Shown here piece after piece: positions 55,734 to 64,000 of a stretch of DNA of 64,000 bases. Both the position numbers and the translations under genes were made by a program. The DNA is taken from positions 70,033,917 to 70,097,916 of the forward strand of contig JBCNJP010000003.1 in assembly GCA_039602395.1 (NCBI GenBank), read 5' to 3'. The notes beneath the pieces were generated by a model. That model saw nothing but the letters and a program-made list of their open reading frames with translations. It ran no database searches and was not told where the DNA came from. Numbering within the stretch: position 1 is the stretch's first letter; each line of letters begins with the position of its first letter. The stretch is from Deinandra increscens subsp. villosa (lineage: Eukaryota; Streptophyta; Magnoliopsida; Asterales; Asteraceae).

Positions 55734-58700
55734 ATGCGCACTCGAGCGATTCTATGTTTTGGTCTTCTAATCCAAGTAGTCCAAAGCCAGGTACCTGATA
55801 CATACTCAAAAAGAATTTGTCTCAACTAAAAAGTTTAGTGAGTTCCCATGGTTAGTCAAAATTAATCATCGTACAAAATGAGTTTCTCTTTAGGTTTGTC
55901 AAAAAATATAATCATAGTTGTGTTTTATCAAAAAATGAGTCTTTGTATTAAGTAAAACATAGTTATCGTCGTGTTTGTCAAAATTATAGAGTTTATTGTA
56001 CATGTGCCCAAAAGTATATTTTTATCGTACATAGCCAAAATAGTAATCAATTTGATGGCCCGTTGACCATGGGATGCTATGGCGAAAAAATTAATATAGT
56101 TCCATAATCAACCATCCTCTATCCCCGTGGTCCATACCCAACTGTTTTGCACGCGACCACTTGCCAATAGAGTCTTCTCGTAAAATATAAATACTGAACC
56201 TAACCATGAGATTGCGATATGTCAAAGGTCAAAATGTCGTCCCTTGTGAGGGCGTCCCGAAAATACATGGGAACAAGGACGTGGGGGCATTATCTTCAAA
56301 TATCACTACCCATTTTACTCCCAGTTCAATAACAAGAACTAAGATTGTGTACGTGTGCAACTAGCCGGGGGGTAAGTATAACTAGTCTGAACATATACGT
56401 TATCATGTATCGAGCATCCAGTATACAATCAAGTACGATAATTTAAATAAAAGAAAGACGATAATGAAATGAATAAACATTGAGTCAAATGGAATATGTA
56501 TCATCCCAAAATAATTAAAACGAAAAAAAGGGAGAGTTAAGTGACACTCACGAGCATGTATCATCCCGAAAATGTTTAAAGAAAAAAATGGAATATTAGT
56601 GAAGACCCACTAATGCGGTTGCATTTCCAAAGGCTTTTCAGCCTCTTCCATTGCTTTACACCTAGAGTATTGTTTTAGACAAAATTAAGCTAAATGTTCG
56701 GGTGATTCACCCATCGTTTGCGTTCTCATGATCGATTAAGATTCTAAGTTAGGATTGTGATAAGTGATTGTGTCAATTAGTGGCGTGCGTTGGGTAAATG
56801 TTTTTAGCTAAAATCTAAGGTCATAATGTATTATATGTGTAAGTATGGTTTGGCTTTTAACTTATTTGTAGATCATAAATTGTTTCGGGTTTTGCTTAGT
56901 TGGGTTGTAGGCCCAACGAGCTTGGATGAGCTAGTTCTAATTTTTCAAAATGGTTCTTATCACCAAAAATCTTATATGATTATCATGAAAATATTGTGAT
57001 TAATTGAAAAAGGGGGTCATGTTAACCCAATTGTTATAATCACTAAGTTGTTTAGGATTTTATTATAAAAGTGTGTCATCATAAGTTTATGTAAAGATAT
57101 TTGTAAACAATGGTTATTATAAAAATGCATGAGTAGGTGTTATTATAAAATAGTGTTATGATCAAAATATGATTTTATAAACAATAGTTATTATGTTGTT
57201 AATAATGTTTTGAAATAATTTAAATTATCTAAAAATAAGTTGGTTGGTTATTGGGTTCTACACGAATGTGTATTAGACCCTTAGCCGAATACCTAAAGCC
57301 CAATAGTGATGTTTTGGGCCTGTCCTGAACCCGTGGCCCTGATCCTTGTGCAATCTGGATCATTCCTAAGCCTAGTTACTACGCTCGATGGGTATGAGCC
57401 CACTGTGGGCGGGCTACCCAATCACTATTCACCCGATCCATGGGTTTCTCTGACCCGGTTGTGATGACCTGACTTGGTGTTTGTTGGGTATCCAGTTTCG
57501 GTTTAGCGGGTCTATTGGGCCGACTGGTTTCATTTTAATGCATGCATGTTTAGATGCACTTTTGTGATTTTACATGATCCATGGCCCGACCCGATACATT
57601 ATTTGATATGTATTATGTTGTGTGTTCTTATCCAAGTGTTCCAAAAATAATCTTTTGTATGGTTTTGGGTCGATGGCCCGTTTAGTGTGATCGTCCCGAT
57701 TTAAGTACACGTTCCCTTTTTGATGGCCCCAGATATGGGTGCATGTATTTATTGGATCAACTAAATATAGAATTGTTTAGAAAGTAAGGTTTGTTTATAA
57801 AGGAGTATTTTGGTTGATAAGATTGCGTGTGTGGTGTTGTGCCTATATTGAATACATTTGTGTGTATGTGTGCTTTTTAGATTGTAATGTTATTATGTTA
57901 TATTGTTTTTAGATCTCGATCGATAAGTGTTACGCAATAAAGGGGTATATGAATATAATTTATTAAAATGAACATAAATAACATGTTGGTACCTTTAGTA
58001 AGTGTTGCATGGATCTGATGCCTAAGTGATCATTCTCGGGTTCTTGAATTGCCTTCGCGTGTCACCTTGACAACAAGGAGTGAGGTATGGTATAGTGAGT
58101 GGGTGACCAGATAAGAAATTAAGGAATACATGAAATTGAGGGACTTACGAGGAGAGTCGCTAAGGTGATGGTCAGGTGAACCGTGCTCTTCTTGGTGTTT
58201 GCATGCATAGCGTAGGTTGGTGTTAAGATAGTGATTGGAGGATGTTGATGATCATGGAGTATTGGGTTCATGGTTAGGGGTAGACAGAGCTTGCATGCAC
58301 GAAGAGGTATGGGATATTTTTGTGTAGGTGATTAGTAGAGGAAGTTGAGGGTAAGCTGGGGTTGGTAGATGGTCGTGGGTTAGATCACATGCGTGGAGTG
58401 GTTGATAGAGGATGGTGGCGGTAGTGTGATGGAACCCGTAGGTGGTGGATGGTGGTGTCGCTTGGTTGTGACCTTGGAACCGAATGGAAAATAGAGAATA
58501 AAAGAGATGGTGTGAGTGGGTGCGTGATTGAGGATCGGTGGGTGTGTGAGAGGTGGTTGTATAGTGGTTCGTCTAAGAACCCTTAGAAGAGAGCGTTGGG
58601 AAGGTCTTGGTGTGTGTGAGTGATGGGAAAAGTGGCCTATATGTGAGGTGGTTCTTGCATGAGTGTTGATTGGTTGAGGAAATATTTAACTAGATTTGCA

Positions 58701-59534
58701 AACAACCTTAGGTGATTGGAGGTTGCTCATGCATGGTCTCCTATTAGTGGGAACATATACACCTTAGCCCCCAAGTTTGAGCTTAGGTTAGTTTAGGGAT
58801 GTTTATGTTGAGGTGGAACTGGGCCATTGGTCACTAGGGGGTGACTTAACTCCAATGGGGTTTAGAGTCAATGTATGTGATTGGGTTGGTGGAGGAGAGA
58901 TTTGGTAAATTTGCAAGTTACCTCTCTTATTGGTCAAGTTCAAATCCTCAACTCCTATTGGTCATCCATGTTACATTTTGGTCTCTCATGGTTTAGGTTT
59001 AGGTTAGAGTTGGTTCACGGGTCCTAAGGATTTACAGGTTTGGTCCCTGGGTTCGAATTGGGCTTGTAAGGTGTTTGGGATCCGAGGCCTACTTCCGATG
59101 GGGTTACAAAACCCATTTAATTCCTTAAGTTTAGGCTTCGTTATCTTCGGCCCAACCGAATTGTTTTTGGGCTTGTGTAGCCTAAGCAGCTCAACCTAGT
59201 GGGCATTGGTGGTTAGTTACTAGGTCATAGCCCAAGATGGTTCTATTGGGCCCGTAGACTATCCTCGGTCCAATTGGTGATAGGAGTTGACCATATGACC
59301 AAGAGCAAGTGCACGGCCCAATCTTATATGTGAATGGGCTTGGACGGCCCATATATGCTAAATGGGCCAACATGTAAGCTTTTTGATCCATTGGTTACTT
59401 ATTGCGCTTTGGTGACCCATAAGTGTTTGATTGGGTTTAGTGCGCCTACTAGACTAAATGGATAAGTAAAACTTAGGGGGTGGGGTGGGGAATCAGTTTG
59501 TGAATCATAGTGATCATAGTGTTGGAAATTTTGT
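55734..59534. other. Spacer, no gene recognised
   Basis: Repeated aaacatagtt / gtcaaaat words lie at 55850-56050. On the minus strand, 56900-58700 resembles a long LTR with a CT- and CCACC-rich transcribed leader. No ends, PBS or PPT could be fixed, so this stays a suggestion. Confidence 0.45.
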
Positions 59535-61060
59535 TTGAAGACAACAAGACTTTTTATAGACTATCCACCACAACAAAATGGATATGTTGAATGCAAACAT
59601 AAACATAATTTTGAAACACGTTTATCAATGATTTTAATGGTAATGTCCCACAAAAATTTTCAAGGCAAGTCACCGTTTGAGGTGTTGTTCTCTCAAGTTC
59701 TGAGCTATGAACACTTCTGAACATTCAGATGATGTTTGGTTTAAGCACTATCTTTGTGATTATGCCAATCACAATTTATCACCGAGGAGCAGTGGCGAAC
59801 CTAGGATTTTTTTGGATGGGGTTCGGAAATTTTCGACGTTCAATCGTCCACCCCTATATATAAATTTTTTTTAGACTGGTTTGGGTCGGGTCGGGTCGGG
59901 TCATGTTACATGATAAAAAAACCGGCTTACATGATAAAGCCGGGATCCCTTAAAAGACTATTAACATCAACATATTCAGCAAGTGCTTATAATAGACTTT
60001 TATTGCTATTCAAATAATTTGGCATACCATAATGCTTGGCATATGTTCTTTTTAGAGTTTGTACAAGACGGTTTGATTTCGAGTCTAAGAGAACCAATAT
60101 AGAAATGTTCAGGTGGCCATAAAAAAAATGTTCAAGCGTTGTATTCTAAAAAGTGAACAGTTTCGACTAATTGTTTATTAAGGATGATTCATTATGATCG
60201 GTTGGTGTAACTAGTTTGAAAATAAAGAGAGTAACTAAATTTAATTTCACACTAATTTTGAAATAAAAAAAGTTCACGCTTTATAGGTTTTTTTACATAA
60301 TTACTTTTAAAAATCTAGCTTTTCGAAAATGTTTCTACTCTGAAAAAGTGATAAAATTTATAAAAAATAAAACTATTAAATCTTATAAACTATTATGTGA
60401 TGGTTAAATAGAAAGATTTAATAAGATAATTAAACAATAAAAAAATCTAAAACGTTTGCATACTTTTTTATCAAACTAAATAAGTTAAAGAAGAAAAAAA
60501 CTTAAGAGGGTAATTGAGTAGTCATTTTCAAAGAACAGTGGTTAACAGTTACTTTCTACAGATATAAATATATTATTTTATTTATTTACCCTTAAAACCT
60601 TCAAATAAAAAGAAAATGTCATCTTCTTCTCCACCCAACTACCCCCAGAACCAGTTCATAGCCGGCCACCGAAAAAATGATGAAGATGTTATTTTCACTA
60701 TATCTTTCAGTTTAGCTACACTACAAGATATATGTTGATGACTTAAATTATTTCTTTTAAGTTGAGGGTCGGTGTAGAAATTTCATGGGGTACGGTATCC
60801 AAATTTCTTGGGGTTCGGTTCAGAAAAAATCAAAAAAACACCACACCGTATAAAAATTCATGGGTGTGTCGGACGAACCCCTAGGGCATAGCCTAGGTTC
60901 GCCCCTGCCGAGGAGGCTTCCATGCATCTTCTTAGGATACACCTCTCAGTATAAGGGTTGTTGGCACATCGATCCGGAAACATCTCGTGTATATATTAGA
61001 AATAATTTTGTGGACAGTGAGACTCACAGCTAGACCCAATTGCATTGGAAACTAGTTGAT
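59535..61060 (+). pseudogene. Copia integrase-to-RT linker fragment, split by a MITE
   Basis: It has the end of the integrase core with PPQQNGYVECKH (the catalytic Glu region) and SPFEVLFSQVLSYEHF. It resumes after the MITE with IFLGYTSQYKGCWHIDPETS and VYIRNNFVDSE, typical Copia sequence between integrase and RT. Stops and frameshifts are present. Nothing further of pol follows on this strand. Confidence 0.8.
59790..60907. mobile_element. hAT-like non-autonomous element, 1,118 bp
   Basis: The ends CAGTGGCGAACCTAGG and (inverse) CAGGGGCGAACCTAGG form a 16-bp terminal inverted repeat with one mismatch. A perfect 8-bp target duplication CCGAGGAG lies at 59782-59789 and 60908-60915. No transposase inside; the interior is AT-rich with a gggtcgggtcgggtc stretch. 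Confidence 0.9.
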
Positions 61061-62924
61061 TAGCATAAACCTTCATGTAAAAACATGTTGATACATGATT
61101 AATCAATATCTGGTGTCTAGAAATGGGATAAGAAAACACACTTTGACTAAAATCGGGTGTTATAATGAAGTGCCAAACTAAACATGGTCTTGCTTTGGTA
61201 CATGCTACTACTATCGTCTTGACATTGCATATGTTTTTGTAAAGTTTTAAAACTAAACCTAGTTTTAAGTTGATGTCACTCTAGACGTGACTATACTTTT
61301 CTAAACAAATCTTGGACCAAACATTGTATTATAACATTATGTAATTTATCAAGTATTATTAACGATACAACTGCATGTACATTAGAATTTGTGAGTGATT
61401 GCGTGATCAGAAAACAAAGAACGAATTTTGATCGAATTAGGGATTTGTTACAAACTATTGATACTTGTCACTCAATTAGCGGCGCACTATTACAAGTTGT
61501 CTGTCTAAGAATAGACGATAAGGAAAAAGAAAACTGTGTGCTTGTTCAACACCAACAAAAATATATGCAGTGATCGAAATGTTGATAATGGAACTTCAAT
61601 CAAAAGGTTCTTCCAAGCAAACATAAAGCAGTCAAAAAAGCATGCACGTAAAATATACATTTAAACGTGTACGATTGCAAACAATGTTCCCTAGAATAAT
61701 TATCAGTGTTTACATATAATAGAATGCATATCCGCCACATTACAACTTTTTGGAGCATAATTTTTTTTTAAAGGTACGGTTCAAAAAATAAGTGAAAACG
61801 ATCCTACATAATATTTTTTTGGTATTAAAGTGTTCTAGTTAATCTAAATATATTAGTGGATATTTGAAAACTAAAACACCGACGTGTAGTCTTTTAAACA
61901 TGTAAATCAACCTTTACAGAAGAAAAATGCCTTTTTGTATGGACAAATCTCGCAAGCAATGATATTCATTTAATTATATTGTTCAAAAAAATAAGAGAAA
62001 TTATAGTTTTTAAGAGAATATTATTTTGCAACTTATTCTTGGTTCCAATAAGTTAAATTATTAATTGCTCTTTGATTTCCATCCTCTCTTTAAAATGTTC
62101 TCTTTTTAGGAGGTATTTTGATTAATTATTTCCTTCGTATTTAATTTCTTTTTGCACATTTTTTATCAACGTATATATTAATCTCAACTTGGAAAGATCT
62201 TAATAACCATTTGTCATACTTAAACGCGATATTAACATATGATATTTGTAACGTTTCGAATTTTCAAATGTAAGAATGTGTAACTATTACGTGTAAACTC
62301 CTAGGTTCTCGTTGGCCCGATATGCAAAGTTGATATCGAATGGCCGGTCATCTAGGCGGTCATACTAAATAACCGTGACTAGTATTGCTATAGTAAGTGA
62401 CAAAACGCATAATAAAGTTCGAGTTAACTACATATTTTTAGTAGGTATTGATCGAGTATCGATCTAAACGGTTTCAATGACAAACGGTCTTATTAAGAAG
62501 CATGACTAGTGTTAAGAAGCTGTCACCACGTGCAGATAGTCCTCTGACTCAAGGGTGCTAGAAATAGTGAATAAAAAAGTCCTCTAAAATGGGACGACCA
62601 CATGCTCATACTGCGATTGGCACATGCATGCGCCATGGATACATTGATGATGTTTGGATCTTCATGCCTATGAAAAAGTTCACATCACTATAAGCATTAA
62701 AAATCAGAAAGAAGTTATCAAAATGAACATTTTCAAAAATCTTTGCAAAAATATACATGTTCAAACTCAAGAACAAATCGGTAACAAGAACACCAATACG
62801 ACAAAGAATTTGATATATTTAGATACAAATAATGCATATCCTAACTCGATAATTATAGGATGAGCTGACATACTCTCTAAGACAATTTAATAACAAACAA
62901 ATAGAAAACCTGTTAGATTAAGAT
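61061..62924. other. Spacer, no gene recognised
   Basis: This is AT-rich. A 60-codon frame at 61391-61573 has no recognisable motif. The region is probably decayed retroelement sequence. Confidence 0.5.
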
Positions 62925-63135
62925 TCTAATCAAGCATTAACGTACTTGTTAAGTTTGGCTCTCAAACATGTACCGGTGGTCGGATTATGACAATTACTTC
63001 CAACTAATTTCATAACCGAATTTGAGAGGCCTTCAACTCCTTGCTTCTCTCACATTTTTTTAAACTTGAGTCTCGCGAGCGGTGTGGTTAGGATGTCGGC
63101 CTCTATTAATCTTGGGTACGTGCTTGACTTCAACG
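62925..63135 (-). pseudogene. Copia RNase H C-terminal tail
   Basis: The minus strand reads EADILTTPLARLKFKKM, stop, EKQGVEGLSNSVMKLVGS, the typical end of Copia RNase H (ADILTKPL-type motif), with one stop. It is cut at 63135 by the second CACTA element, which presumably separates it from the rest of its pol beyond the window. Confidence 0.75.
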
Positions 63136-64000
63136 CACTACTAGAAAAAGGGTCTTTCTTGACGCGTGAACGATGACGCGCAGTTTTTAATGACGCGCAA
63201 AAACCAATGTCATAAAAAAACTGTCAAGAATTTCAAAATCCTAAGGCTAGATGACGCGTAATTTAACACGTCATAAAATTACTATCATAAAATTAAAAAA
63301 AAAACACGGAGGACACCTTAAAAGCGTGCGTCATCTTAAATAGTTAAATATGTCGTTTTATGTTTTCTTTCCCGCCTCCAAAATTAATTCCCCCAAATTT
63401 GTTCCCGCACTTGTCTGCCCTAAATTTATTCCCGCTCATCTGCCCTAATCTCTCTATCTCATTCGCCCAAAACGCATACTCAAAATTGATTCTCCATCTC
63501 TGCTCCTGTGCTCCATCATCCCCCGCTCGATTTCTGCCTCTAATTAATCGATTCTCTATGGCTCCACACGCAAAAGCCCTAATAGACTCCGATTTCTGCT
63601 GCTTTTGATTAATCGATTCTCCATCGCTCACACACAAAATCGACCACAAATCAGAGAGCATCGGATCTACAATCCTCATTCTACTACTGATAAAAGCTTC
63701 GATTGGGCTCACTCTTCGATGGCGCAGTTCAAGAAGAAAGACGATTATGCTACAGAGAAAATGAAGTTGCCATCAGCTCTACTCGTCTGCTCTCTACTCC
63801 CTATCGGAACCCTAGTCCTCACTCGGGTAATCAATGTCTCATTCATAAATCTCAATTAGTTCATCTTACGGTCTGTTCCATTTCTAGGGTTTAGTCGGTG
63901 GTTATACCTATCCGTGTCTGTGATCTATCAAGTTTTGTAGATTCGATATCTCTGAAATTTTTATTGATCTCAGATTGAATCGTATCTGTTTGCTTTTAGT
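63136..64000. mobile_element. Second CACTA element, one end only
   Basis: It starts CACTACTAGAAAAAGGGTCT, a typical CACTA terminus. It is followed by repeated tgacgcg / gtcataaaa words (63160-63340) as subterminal sequence. The 3 bp before it are ACG (63133-63135). The other end and any transposase lie beyond 64000. From 63345 the sequence is leader-like (ccctaat, cgattct words). Confidence 0.8.
63719..63859 (+). CDS. Possible first exon inside the second CACTA element
   Basis: An ATG in good context (gATGGCG) begins a short frame with a basic start (AQFKKKDDYATEK) and a hydrophobic run (LPSALLVCSLLPIGTLVL). A possible splice donor (CGG|GTAATC) lies near 63826, so the true exon may end there. 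It could be an element gene's first exon or a captured host gene piece. I do not recognise it. Confidence 0.35.
   Translation: MAQFKKKDDYATEKMKLPSALLVCSLLPIGTLVLTRVINVSFINLN

Noticed and set aside
58020..58740. CT- and CCACC-rich minus-strand sequence resembling a gene leader
   Set aside because: No ORF follows; similar composition is found in long LTR leaders. Kept only as a suggestion of an LTR.
61391..61573. 60-codon frame as a small gene
   Set aside because: No motif, poor context, AT-rich decayed surroundings.

Overview
The window is an intergenic repeat landscape from a flowering plant nuclear genome. No protein-coding host gene could be supported. Evidence for a plant: Copia, Athila-type Ty3 and CACTA elements with plant-type domains, initiator-tRNA-Met and tRNA-Asp-type primer binding sites, Tourist-like and hAT-like MITEs, and AT-rich spacers. 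The Copia and Athila types resemble those common in Asteraceae, but that placement is an inference.

Layout. (1) 1-7518: Copia-type material. An intact antisense RT/RNase H reading frame (1127-3091, minus) lies head to head with an intact 1105-codon ORF of unknown function (3323-6640, plus). That ORF ends just before a polypurine tract and an LTR (A). A second LTR (B) follows 66 bp later. (2) 7519-43694: a deletion derivative of an Athila-type element (Athila-1) cut apart by later insertions. These are a complete 12.36-kb CACTA transposon (9005-21362, TSD CCA), a complete gag-only Copia element C (22714-29620, TSD GAAGT), and a complete Athila-2 (32728-43366, TSD AGGAT) sitting inside the Athila-1 3' LTR. 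Athila-2 itself contains a solo Copia LTR (36699-37049, TSD AAGCT). (3) 43695-46793: the 3' half of a Copia element X with gag but no pol, into which Athila-1 inserted. (4) 47179-55733: a LARD-like region with a 1.46-kb direct repeat and no recognisable proteins. (5) 55734-64000: spacer, a Copia integrase fragment split by an hAT-like MITE (TSD CCGAGGAG), a Copia RNase H tail on the minus strand, and the end of a second CACTA element running off the window.

The order of insertion follows from which target duplications are interrupted: X received Athila-1; Athila-1 received the left Copia, the CACTA, C and Athila-2; the CACTA received two MITEs; Athila-2 received the solo LTR.

The least explained signals are RNA- or DNA-structure-like and non-coding. 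(a) A hairpin with an RGGA loop followed by an AAG-(T/C)(A/G)TGG(G/C)GATG tract occurs twice in each Athila element, about 1 kb apart, with different but paired stems. (b) A TTTACGA/ATCGTAA array fills the leader of element C and recurs in its LTRs. (c) A three-times-repeated ~90-bp module is shared by the 3' regions of two opposite-strand Copia elements. (d) Inverted repeats lie upstream of the TATA box in several Copia LTRs. (e) The large ORF at 3323-6640 has no recognised function. All identities were judged by eye.
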